From an uncultured Clostridia bacterium (GTDB lineage Bacteria > Bacillota > Clostridia > Christensenellales > Aristaeellaceae): 13,295 nt of DNA. Where the stretch lies: assembly GCA_934647305.1 (NCBI GenBank), contig CAKUFI010000067.1:1-13295 (forward strand), in the 5' to 3' direction. The notes beneath the pieces are model-generated. The model ran no database searches. It had not been told where the DNA came from and saw nothing but the letters and a program-made list of their open reading frames with translations. Shown here in pieces: positions 7,438 through 13,273 of this stretch. A program made the translations under genes and the position numbers. Every line of letters starts with the position of its first letter. Positions within the stretch are counted from its first letter, which is position 1.

Positions 7438-7466
7438 TTGACACCCGGCCGGCCGCGGGGTATAAT
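7438..7466 (+). promoter_or_regulatory. Exact-consensus sigma-A promoter of the isomerase gene
   Basis: TTGACA (7438-7443) and TATAAT (7461-7466) match consensus in all twelve positions with a 17-bp spacer. The last 16 spacer bases after the first are only G and C apart from none (CCCGGCCGGCCGCGGGG), with CCGGCCGG dyad symmetry, which may be an operator. The gene starts 46 bp after the -10. Confidence 0.9.
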
Positions 7467-7512
7467 ATGCGCGGCATAAACGGTTTCGACCAATGCAAAG
7501 GAGAGATGACTG

Positions 7513-8295
7513 ATGAATCAGATCGGACTTCAGCTGTACAGCATTCGCGACGTGTTCCTCAAGGACGAGGCTTCCATCCGCGACGGCTTCCGCGCCATCG
7601 CCGAGATGGGCTATACCCAGGCCGAGCCCGCGGGCTTCCTGATCGACCCCGCCCTGTTCGCCCGCTACGCCAAGGACGCCGGCGTGCAGATCGTCAACAC
7701 GCATTACAACGCGCAGCAGGTGCTCGACAACCCCGAGGAGGCCGTGCGCGTTCACGACCTGTTCGGCTGCCATTACATCGGCACCGGCGGCTACGGCATG
7801 AGCACGCCCGACGAGGTTTCCGCCTTCATCGACGGCGTGAACAAGTCCGGCAAGGTGCTCAAGAAGGCGGGCTACAAGTTCGTCTACCACAACCACAGCC
7901 ACGAGTTCATCAAGATGGCCAACGGCAAGTCCACCTATGAAATGCTGCTCGAGGGCCTCGATCCCGAGTGTGCCGCACTGGAGCTGGACTGCTTCTGGGC
8001 GCAGAACGCCGGCGTCGATCCCGCCTCCTTCATCCAGGAGCACAAGGATCTGATCCGCCTGATCCACGTCAAGGACATGGGCGTGCGCCGCAATCCCGAG
8101 ACCAACCGCGCCGAAAACTTCATCACCGAGGTCGGCCACGGCAACATGAACTACAAGAAGATCGTCAAGGCCGCCGACGAGGCCGGTGTGGAGTTCTTCG
8201 TGGTCGAGCAGGACACCAACTGGAGGGACGGCGACCCGCTCAAGGCCGTCGCCAGCAGCTGCGACTACATCCACAAGAACCTGTTCAATCTGTAA
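7513..8295 (+). CDS. Sugar-phosphate isomerase/epimerase-like TIM-barrel protein
   Basis: This 260-residue protein is of the xylose isomerase-like TIM-barrel type (sugar phosphate isomerase/epimerase, IolE-like). Family features are the opening IGLQLYSIRD (4-13), EMGYTQAEPAG (31-41), YHNHSHEF (125-132), LELDCFW (156-162, D159 a probable metal ligand), HVKD (185-188), GHGNMN (208-213) and VEQD (231-234, E232 a probable metal ligand). It would interconvert a keto or aldo sugar at a divalent metal site in the cytoplasm; the substrate is not readable. The ATG at 7513 follows AAAGGAG at about 9 nt. The gene is alone between its own promoter and terminator. Such proteins often serve pathways that also use Gfo/Idh dehydrogenases, one of which lies 4 kb downstream, but a link is inference. 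Confidence 0.92.
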   Translation: MNQIGLQLYSIRDVFLKDEASIRDGFRAIAEMGYTQAEPAGFLIDPALFARYAKDAGVQIVNTHYNAQQVLDNPEEAVRVHDLFGCHYIGTGGYGMSTPDEVSAFIDGVNKSGKVLKKAGYKFVYHNHSHEFIKMANGKSTYEMLLEGLDPECAALELDCFWAQNAGVDPASFIQEHKDLIRLIHVKDMGVRRNPETNRAENFITEVGHGNMNYKKIVKAADEAGVEFFVVEQDTNWRDGDPLKAVASSCDYIHKNLFNL

Positions 8296-8307
8296 CGAAC
8301 CAGATCG

Positions 8308-8340
8308 CGGGCGCTTCCCAAAAGCGCCCGTTTTGTGTTT
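8308..8340 (+). terminator. Rho-independent terminator of the isomerase gene
   Basis: The 9-bp stem CGGGCGCTT/AAGCGCCCG with a 5-nt loop is followed by TTTTGTGTTT, 12 bases after the stop codon. Confidence 0.9.
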
Positions 8341-8369
8341 AAAAGCCTGTTAAAGGCGCTGCTTATCCA

Positions 8370-8398
8370 TTGACAAAAGCACCTGAAAGAGGTACAAT
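8370..8398 (+). promoter_or_regulatory. Sigma-A promoter of rplM-rpsI
   Basis: TTGACA (8370-8375) is followed after 17 bp by TACAAT (8393-8398), eleven of twelve consensus positions. It fits the strong constitutive expression expected of ribosomal protein genes and leaves a leader of about 100 nt. Confidence 0.9.
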
Positions 8399-8404
8399 AC
8401 ATTT

Positions 8405-8504
8405 TGTGCCAGTGCGGCTCATTAGCCCCGAGTCCGCTGACGCCGCCCCAGTATTCGTCTGACCAGCGAAGAACAGGCCTACCAGATTTAGGAGGGGAAT
8501 ACTC
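8405..8504 (+). promoter_or_regulatory. Structured 5' leader of rplM, candidate L13 autoregulatory leader
   Basis: Pairings seen are GGCT/AGCC around CATT (8416-8427) or, alternatively, GCGGC (8414-8418 region) with GCCGC (8441-8446), and AGTATTC (8450-8456) with GAATACT (8497-8503). The last pairing covers the bases between the ribosome binding site GGAGGGG (8491-8497) and the GTG start, so it could control translation. L13 leaders are known in Bacillota, but assignment to that family was not tested. The start of the leader resembles the head of the repeat modules. Confidence 0.45.
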
Positions 8505-8942
8505 GTGAGTACGTTTATGGCAAAGGCCTCCAACGTGGAGCGCCAGTGGTATGTCATTGATGCAGAAGACCTCGTGCTGGGCCGTCTGGCTTCGCAGATC
8601 GCGATGATCCTGCGCGGCAAGAACAAGCCCACCTTCACCCCCCACGCAGATGCGGGCGACTATGTGATCGTTGTGAACGCGGACAAGATCCGCCTGACCG
8701 GCAAGAAGCTGGATGATAAGATCTACCGTCATCATACCGGCTACGCCGGCGGCCTGAAGGAGCTGTCCTACCGCGCGCTGATGGCCAAGAAGCCCGAATT
8801 CGTCATCGAAAAGGCGGTTCGCGGCATGCTGCCCCATGGCCCGCTGGGTTACGCGATGATCAAGAAGCTGCACGTCTACGCCGGCCCCGAGCATCCGCAT
8901 CAGGCTCAGAAGCCTGTCGCGCTCGAGCTGAAGAACCTGTAA
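8505..8942 (+). CDS. rplM: 50S ribosomal protein L13
   Basis: The 145-residue product is ribosomal protein L13 of the large subunit, an early-assembly 23S rRNA-binding protein. The sequence MSTFMAKASNVERQWYVIDA at the N-terminus is the form typical of Bacillota, followed by LGRLAS, RGKNKPTFTPHADAGDYVIV, NADKIRLTGKK and the VRGMLPHGPLG and YAGPEHPHQAQ motifs near the C-terminus. The GTG at 8505 is chosen over the ATG at 8517 because the MSTFM start is conserved and GGAGGGG lies 7 nt before it. It is first of the standard rplM-rpsI operon, 16 nt before rpsI. Confidence 0.98.
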   Translation: MSTFMAKASNVERQWYVIDAEDLVLGRLASQIAMILRGKNKPTFTPHADAGDYVIVVNADKIRLTGKKLDDKIYRHHTGYAGGLKELSYRALMAKKPEFVIEKAVRGMLPHGPLGYAMIKKLHVYAGPEHPHQAQKPVALELKNL

Positions 8943-8958
8943 GGGAGGAGGAACGAAC

Positions 8959-9351
8959 ATGTCTGAGGTTTGCTACAATGCAGTTGGCAGAAGGAAAAAG
9001 GCGATCGCTCGCGTTCGTCTGATCCCCGGTGAAGGCAACATCACCATCAACAAGCGTGATCTCGATTCCTTCTTCGGTCTCGAGACCCTGAAGACCACCG
9101 TGCGTCAGCCCATGACGCTGACCGAGACCCTGGGCCGCTTTGACGTGATCGTCAACGTGCACGGCGGCGGATACACCGGCCAGGCCGGCGCCATCCGTCA
9201 CGGCATCGCCCGCGCCCTGGTGAAGGCCGACGCCGATCTGAAACCCGCCATCAAGAAGGCCGGTTTCCTGACCCGCGATCCTCGTATGAAGGAGCGCAAG
9301 AAGTACGGCCTGAAGGCTGCCCGTCGCGCGCCCCAGTTCTCCAAGCGCTGA
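8959..9351 (+). CDS. rpsI: 30S ribosomal protein S9
   Basis: The 130-residue product is ribosomal protein S9, whose C-terminal tail reaches the decoding site of the small subunit. Visible family motifs are GRRKKAIARVRL (10-21), the VNVHGGGYTGQAGAIRHGIARAL region at about 66-87 (central signature), and the basic tail ending in SKR. The ATG at 8959 follows GGGAGGAGG at good spacing. It is co-transcribed with rplM, and a strong terminator follows 48 bases after the stop. Confidence 0.98.
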   Translation: MSEVCYNAVGRRKKAIARVRLIPGEGNITINKRDLDSFFGLETLKTTVRQPMTLTETLGRFDVIVNVHGGGYTGQAGAIRHGIARALVKADADLKPAIKKAGFLTRDPRMKERKKYGLKAARRAPQFSKR

Positions 9352-9398
9352 TTGCAAAATCCGTGCCTGGGAATCGCCCATACGCGGCCGATTTCACG

Positions 9399-9431
9399 AA
9401 AAACTCCGCTGTTACCAGCGGAGTTTTTGTT
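9399..9431. terminator. Bidirectional terminator between rpsI and the minus-strand gene pair
   Basis: A 13-bp stem, AAAAACTCCGCTG with CAGCGGAGTTTTT, encloses the loop TTAC. The stem itself carries T-runs on both strands (TTTTTGTTTG on plus, TTTTTCG on minus), so it can end the ribosomal operon and the convergent gene ending at 9442. Confidence 0.92.
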
Positions 9432-9441
9432 TGTATTACGT

Positions 9442-9717
9442 TCACAGTCCCCTTTCTTTTTCAACAGGCAGCCACTCGATCATCGGCGTTTCGCTCTCCC
9501 CATAGCACTTGTCCAGGCTCATACTACGATACGGACTATAAAGTCTGTTGTATTCCCGCCTGTATTCACAAAGCTCTTCTTCTACCATGCGGCAGGCCTT
9601 CTCGATAAACGCTCCATGCCGCGCACAGATTTTATTCGCTTCCATACATTTCCAGATCAGTGTCGAAAAAAAGTCGTCTTCATCCATGCCATAGCCATTC
9701 TTATAGGGAAAGCTCAT
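9442..9717 (-). CDS. Unrecognised small protein, second of a low-GC pair
   Basis: This reading gives 91 residues from the ATG at 9717; no family is recognised. The protein is acidic and aromatic-rich (FPYKNGYGMDEDDFFSTLIW at residues 3-22), with a helical middle (about residues 25-60, MVEEELCEYRREYNRLY) and several Cys. The same frame stays open upstream to a TTG at 9852, giving 136 residues and a 103-nt overlap with the preceding gene, but that start has no binding site. The ATG at 9717 has only a weak AGG about 18 nt upstream, so the start is uncertain; the two ORFs could also be one gene split by a frameshift. Base composition is clearly less GC-rich than the neighbours. The convergent terminator at 9399-9431 follows the stop. 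Confidence 0.6.
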   Translation of the reverse strand: MSFPYKNGYGMDEDDFFSTLIWKCMEANKICARHGAFIEKACRMVEEELCEYRREYNRLYSPYRSMSLDKCYGESETPMIEWLPVEKERGL

Positions 9718-9749
9718 AATTACCGAAAGAAACCTGGGCGGAAGGCTAT

Positions 9750-10157
9750 CTATTTCTGCTTTCCTCTGGGGATAGCGTCCGAGGACTTCTCGGTAGGGTT
9801 TGGGGTTACCTCCCCCCGCCAGGAACCTTTGTCTAACTCCATGGGGCCGCAATAGACCGCCGGAAGCGCTACCTTCGTCTTGTCAAGCATTGGAAGAATT
9901 GACGTAATCAGCTTTCTTCCATTTTTCGCGAATACGACCTGAGCCGGATGATCTTCTTTCGTTTCAAGAATCTGTATCACATTGCGCTGCTCGTTGAAGC
10001 TGAGAACCACCTTCTTCCGAGCAAACCGAGCCGCCAACTTCCCTCGTAGCTGCACGTATCCCTTCTCATCGATCACCAGCCTTGCGACCGACAAAGAGGG
10101 CTGGGGGTACACGATCACGTTACACTCTTCCTTCATCAACTGTTCGTAGGACATCAT
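9750..10157 (-). CDS. Unrecognised protein with AbrB/MraZ-like look, first of a low-GC pair
   Basis: The 135-residue product is not confidently assigned. The N-terminal MMSYEQLMKEECNVIVYP is followed by a beta-rich body in which GYVQLRGKLAARF (33-45) with VVLSF and NVIQIL, and later PAQVVFAKNGRKL with KVALPA, resemble two swapped-hairpin (AbrB/MraZ-type) repeats; this is impression only. The tail is hydrophilic and probably disordered. Start ATG at 10157 is supported by AGAAGGAGGT 8 nt upstream; the next codon is also ATG. It lies 72 nt after the AraC-type gene on the same strand with no convincing terminator between, so it might be read from that promoter or from its own. GC content and codon choice are lower than in neighbours, suggesting a later acquisition. 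Confidence 0.75.
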   Translation of the reverse strand: MMSYEQLMKEECNVIVYPQPSLSVARLVIDEKGYVQLRGKLAARFARKKVVLSFNEQRNVIQILETKEDHPAQVVFAKNGRKLITSILPMLDKTKVALPAVYCGPMELDKGSWRGEVTPNPTEKSSDAIPRGKQK

Positions 10158-10229
10158 TTGTAGGTACCTCCTTCTATTTTTTCTGGCAAGAGCCGTTCAA
10201 TGGCCCTGCTAACCAGGCACAACAATTAT

Positions 10230-11039
10230 TCATCTCACGTTTCCTCCGTGCCCCCTCGCCTCCCCGGGAGCCTGGCCGAAGCAGTCGCGATAGGCATGGC
10301 AGAAGTGCGCCGCGTCGAAAAAGCCCAGCGTGAGCGCGGCCTGCTCCACGGTGTACAGCCCGCTGGAGAGCAGCTCGCGGCCCTTCTTCAGGCGCATATG
10401 ACGGTGGTAGGCGGCGGGCGGCTCGCCGGTCAGGGTGCGAAATCGCCGTGTGAAGGTGCTCAGGCTCATGTGACAGCGCGCGGCGAGGTCTGCGGCGGGA
10501 ATCGGCCGCTCAAGGTGCTCCTCCATGTACCGAATCGCCGGCAGCAGCTCGGCTCCCTCACCGGTCAGCGGCGGCGCGCACAGCCGCGAAAACAGCTCCA
10601 TCATCAGCACCATCACCCGCAAGCGGCTGCCGTACTGGAGCGAGGCCGCGGCGATTTCCTCCACGAGCGCGCGCAGCCCGTCGGCCTTCTGACGCAAAAC
10701 TACAACCTGCGTACCCAGCCTGCGCCACTGTCCCGCCTCGTCCAGCAGCGAAAATTGCAGACACACGCCCCGCGAACCGCCCTCGCTGAGCACGACCGAC
10801 TCATAGCAGCTCCCGGCAGGCATCAGCACCAGGTCGTTCTCCCCCACCTCGAAGCGCGGCGCCCCGTCCAGGCTGCGGTAGCTGCGCCGCCCCTCCAGCA
10901 TGAAAAACACCATGTTGTCCTGCCGCCCCTCGCCCTGATAGAGCGTGCTGTTGCCCCGCGGCCAGGTGTGTTTCGCGGCCTGGATCCGCGCGAAGGCGAC
11001 GTCCTCCCGGGCGAGCTCCTCCAGCCCGATGACCTGCAT
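10230..11039 (-). CDS. AraC-family transcriptional regulator
   Basis: This 269-residue regulator has an N-terminal cupin-like ligand domain (about residues 20-110, with GRRSYRSLDG and FEVGENDLVLMPAG at 63-76) and a C-terminal double helix-turn-helix of the AraC/XylS type (about 164-262). In the latter, IPAADLAARCHMSLSTFTRR is the first recognition region and YTVEQAALTLGFFDAAHFCH the second, followed by F-G-PxE-like FGQAPGEAR. The ATG at 11039 has AAAGGAGG at 7 nt. It is divergent from the ThuA/Gfo-Idh pair, the usual arrangement for a local activator of a sugar operon, so it probably responds to the sugar or an intermediate and controls those genes and itself. The substrate is unknown. Confidence 0.93.
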   Translation of the reverse strand: MQVIGLEELAREDVAFARIQAAKHTWPRGNSTLYQGEGRQDNMVFFMLEGRRSYRSLDGAPRFEVGENDLVLMPAGSCYESVVLSEGGSRGVCLQFSLLDEAGQWRRLGTQVVVLRQKADGLRALVEEIAAASLQYGSRLRVMVLMMELFSRLCAPPLTGEGAELLPAIRYMEEHLERPIPAADLAARCHMSLSTFTRRFRTLTGEPPAAYHRHMRLKKGRELLSSGLYTVEQAALTLGFFDAAHFCHAYRDCFGQAPGEARGHGGNVR

Positions 11040-11076
11040 GCGCTCTCCTCCTTTGACCGAAATTTACAGTAAAAAA

Positions 11077-11121
11077 GCGTCCTGCGTACATTATAACACG
11101 GGACGCTCTGCGCTACAATAG
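11077..11121. promoter_or_regulatory. Overlapping divergent promoters with a possible AraC-type operator
   Basis: On the minus strand TATAAT (11090-11095) has TTGTAG 17 bp upstream (11113-11118), a promoter for the regulator gene. On the plus strand TACAAT (11114-11119) could serve the ThuA gene but its -35 (TTATAA, 11091-11096) is poor, as expected of an activated promoter. GCGTCC (11077-11082) and GGACGC (11101-11106) form a dyad, and CCTGCGTACATTAT (from 11081) and TCTGCGCTACAAT (from 11107) form an imperfect direct repeat, both covering the promoter elements. Confidence 0.55.
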
Positions 11122-11156
11122 ACGCAGAAAAAATCCCCCGAAGGAGGAAACGAGAC

Positions 11157-11870
11157 ATGATTCGAGTCACCGTATGGAACGAAAACGTACACGACCGCAC
11201 CGACGAGCGCGTGAAGGCGATTTATCCCGGCGGCCTGCACGGCGCGATTGCCGAGGCGCTGGGCAAGGACGCGCGCTTCACCGTGCGCACCGCCACGCTG
11301 GATCAGCCCGAACAGGGCCTGCCGGACGAGGTGCTGAACAGCACCGACGTGCTCTTCTGGTGGGGCCACTGTGCCCACGACCAGGTGGAGGACGCGCTGG
11401 TCGAGCGCATCGCCTGCCGCGTGCGGGACGGCATGGGGCTGGTCGTGCTGCACAGCGGGCACTACTCCAAGGTCTTCCGCCGCCTGATGGGCACCGAGTG
11501 CCGCAGCAAGTGGTGGGAGGCGGGCGACCACGAGCGCATCTTCACCGTGCTGCCCGGCCACCCGATCGCCGCCGGCCTGCCCGAGTATTTCGAGCTGCCT
11601 CAGGAGGAAACCTACTGCGAGCACTTCAACATCCCCACGCCGGACGAGCTGGTGTTCATCAGCTGGTTTTCGGGCGGCGCGGTGCTGCGCAGCGGCTGCT
11701 GCTATCACTACGGCGCGGGCAGGATCTTCTACTTCCAGCCCGGCCACGAGACCTTCCCCACCTACCTGGACAAAAACATCCGCCGCGTACTGGTCAACGC
11801 CGCCGCCTGGGCCGCGCCGAACGGCAACCCCGCCATGCGCTACGGCCAGCACGAACCGCTGGAAAAGTGA
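11157..11870 (+). CDS. ThuA-like protein (trehalose utilization family, GATase1-like fold)
   Basis: This 237-residue protein matches the ThuA family, which has a class I glutamine-amidotransferase-like fold but lacks its catalytic Cys. In rhizobia ThuA works with the dehydrogenase ThuB in uptake and oxidation of trehalose-type sugars; the exact chemistry is unsettled. Motifs seen are VTVWNEN (4-10), TDVLFWWGHCAH (63-74), VVLHSGH (96-102, at the nucleophile-elbow position, with no Cys), LPGHPIAAGLP (132-142) and FQPGHE (193-198). The His-rich positions suggest metal or sugar binding. The ATG at 11157 follows AAGGAGG at 9 nt. It is 21 nt upstream of the Gfo/Idh gene on the same strand, so the two are an operon like thuAB, divergent from the AraC-type regulator. 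Confidence 0.92.
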   Translation: MIRVTVWNENVHDRTDERVKAIYPGGLHGAIAEALGKDARFTVRTATLDQPEQGLPDEVLNSTDVLFWWGHCAHDQVEDALVERIACRVRDGMGLVVLHSGHYSKVFRRLMGTECRSKWWEAGDHERIFTVLPGHPIAAGLPEYFELPQEETYCEHFNIPTPDELVFISWFSGGAVLRSGCCYHYGAGRIFYFQPGHETFPTYLDKNIRRVLVNAAAWAAPNGNPAMRYGQHEPLEK

Positions 11871-11891
11871 GCATCGAAAGGAGCGAATCGC

Positions 11892-12971
11892 ATGAACAAA
11901 GTACGCATCGGCCTGATCGGCGTGGGCGGCATTGCCCAGGGCGCGCACCTGCCCGCGCTGGCCGAAAACCCGGACGTGGAAATCGCCGCGATCTGCGACG
12001 TGAACCCGGATACGCTCAAAAAAGTGGGCGAACAGTACAAGGTGCCTGAGAACCGGCGCTTCGCCGACTATCGCGACCTGATCGCCTGCCCGGACGTGGA
12101 CGCGGTCGAGGTCTGCACGCCCAACAACATGCACGTGCCCTGCGCGATGGCGGCGGTTCAGGCCGGCAAGCCGGTCAACGTGGAAAAGCCGCTGTCTGTG
12201 TCCTGTCAGGCCGCGCAGCCGCTCATCGACCTGCTTGAGAAGCAGCCGGTCGTCAACATGATGTGCTTTTCCTACCGCTTCCGCCCGGCCGTGCGCTACG
12301 CCAGGCACCTGCTCGAGCAGGGCCTGCTGGGCGACGTCGTGAGCGTCAGCGTCGAGTACCTGAAGGACAGCGCCTTCTGGGAGGGCCGCCGGCTCGACTG
12401 GCGCTTCGACAAGACCATCGCGGGCACCGGCGTGCTGGGCGATCTGGGCGTGCACCTGATCGACATGGCCCGGTACCTGCTGGGCGAGTTCCGCGAAGTT
12501 TCCGCCGACTGCGGCACCGTCGTCAAGACCCGCAAGCGGCTGGACAGCGAGGAGTACGCCCCCGTCACCACCGATGACTACTGCCATTTCATCGCCAGGC
12601 TGGGCGAAAACAGCGAGATTTTCGCCAACTTCACCATCTCCCGCTGCTGCGTCGGCCACACCAACACCATCCGCTACGACGTGTACGGCACGAAGGGCGT
12701 GCTTTCCTTCGACCTGAACAACCCGGACGTGCTGGGCGTGTGCGTCGGGCCGGTCGACCTCGAGTGCAAGAACCTGCACACCGTCACCGTGCCCGCCCAG
12801 TACAGGGATAACGCCCAGGCGCACGCCTTCCGCCAGGAAAAAACCTTCGTCGACGCGGTGCTCGGCCGCCAGAGCGACCTGCTGCCCGACATCGAAGAGG
12901 GCATGCAGTGCCAGAGGATCCTCGACGCGCTGCTGCTCTCCAGCGAGGAAAAGCGCTGGGTGAAGCTGTAG
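11892..12971 (+). CDS. Gfo/Idh/MocA-family NAD(P)-dependent oxidoreductase
   Basis: This 359-residue protein is a sugar or cyclitol dehydrogenase of the Gfo/Idh/MocA family. The N-terminal Rossmann fold has IGVGGIA (9-15) for the dinucleotide and D36 at the end of the second strand, which favours NAD over NADP. EKP is at 98-100, with K99 the usual catalytic lysine. The C-terminal domain has GDLGVHLID (183-191) with D184 and H188 in the catalytic positions of the family. Length is normal. The ATG at 11892 has AAAGGAG about 8 nt upstream, and the gene follows the ThuA gene by 21 nt, matching the thuA-thuB arrangement, where the dehydrogenase oxidises the sugar at C3. The stop is TAG at 12969. 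Two 29-nt repeat units begin directly after the stop. Confidence 0.95.
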   Translation: MNKVRIGLIGVGGIAQGAHLPALAENPDVEIAAICDVNPDTLKKVGEQYKVPENRRFADYRDLIACPDVDAVEVCTPNNMHVPCAMAAVQAGKPVNVEKPLSVSCQAAQPLIDLLEKQPVVNMMCFSYRFRPAVRYARHLLEQGLLGDVVSVSVEYLKDSAFWEGRRLDWRFDKTIAGTGVLGDLGVHLIDMARYLLGEFREVSADCGTVVKTRKRLDSEEYAPVTTDDYCHFIARLGENSEIFANFTISRCCVGHTNTIRYDVYGTKGVLSFDLNNPDVLGVCVGPVDLECKNLHTVTVPAQYRDNAQAHAFRQEKTFVDAVLGRQSDLLPDIEEGMQCQRILDALLLSSEEKRWVKL

Positions 12972-13030
12972 GTCGGCAGGGCCGACGGCTATCTGCTGCC
13001 GGCAGGCTGAGCCTGCACGCACTGGCTACC
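12972..13030 (-). repeat. Two 29-nt hairpin units after the Gfo/Idh gene
   Basis: Read on the minus strand: unit 13002-13030 has core GGTAGCCAGTG, spacer CGT and hairpin GCAGGCTCAGCCTGC; unit 12972-13000 has core GGCAGCAGATA, spacer GCC and hairpin GTCGGCCCTGCCGAC. Both keep the 11 + 3 + 15 layout seen at 6633-7394, though the cores have diverged. The first begins one base after the stop codon and is inverted relative to the gene, as is the unit after the hydrolase gene. Confidence 0.88.
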
Positions 13031-13045
13031 GCGCATCCTATCGAC

Positions 13046-13083
13046 GACTCTGAGTGCCATATATTAAAGCACTCAGAGTCTTT
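13046..13083 (+). terminator. Probable terminator of the ThuA-Gfo/Idh operon
   Basis: A perfect 12-bp stem, GACTCTGAGTGC with GCACTCAGAGTC, and an 11-nt AT-rich loop are followed by only TTT, 75 bases after the stop. The stem is strong but the T-tract is short, so termination may be incomplete. Confidence 0.6.
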
Positions 13084-13105
13084 GAAATCGCACAATTCTC
13101 TGCGA

Positions 13106-13146
13106 TTTCAGCTTGTCAAAAAAGGTTTTGACAAGCTGGTGGACGG
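13106..13146. repeat. 40-nt hairpin repeat, right copy
   Basis: The 13-bp stem CAGCTTGTCAAAA/TTTTGACAAGCTG (13109-13121, 13126-13138) with loop AAGG, plus flanks TTT and GTGGACGG, is the inverted copy of bases 1-40. One extra base lies in the loop. Confidence 0.85.
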
Positions 13147-13180
13147 GGAAGCAAGCTCCCCCGCCACTGCCACCCTCACC

Positions 13181-13273
13181 AGTTTTTGCTGAAATCTAAG
13201 AGATTTCCGGGCGCAAAAACTGCAAGGAAACGATTTTTTCTCTGGAAAATGGGATTTTCCGGCGCAAAAATCG
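13181..13273. repeat. Pair of nested hairpins with shared architecture
   Basis: First: outer stem AGTTTTTGC (13181-13189) with GCAAAAACT (13213-13221), inner stem GAAATCT/AGATTTC with loop AAG (13191-13207). Second: outer stem CGATTTTT (13231-13238) with AAAAATCG (13266-13273), inner stem GGAAAAT/ATTTTCC with loop GGG (13244-13260). Both have a 7-bp inner stem, a 3-nt loop and the 3' joint CCGG(G)CGCAAAAA. Stem sequences differ while pairing is kept. Confidence 0.75.

Noticed and set aside
6768..7940. Long open frame of 390 codons across the repeat region
   Set aside because: It runs through tandem repeats and then out of frame into the isomerase gene, its sequence is repetitive, and it has no ribosome binding site. 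Openness comes from high GC.
10160..10229. Terminator or clear promoter between the AraC-type gene and the next minus-strand gene
   Set aside because: An imperfect hairpin (AGGGCC with GGCTCT) has no T-run on the minus strand, and TTGAAC with a poor -10 is too weak to call.
11500..11520. Copy of the repeat core (GCAGCAAGTGG) inside the ThuA gene
   Set aside because: It encodes part of the protein in frame and no hairpin follows at the fixed distance, so it is a chance match.
11091..13022. 643-codon minus-strand frame
   Set aside because: It is antisense to the ThuA and Gfo/Idh genes, whose protein families are clear; its composition is that of a high-GC shadow frame.
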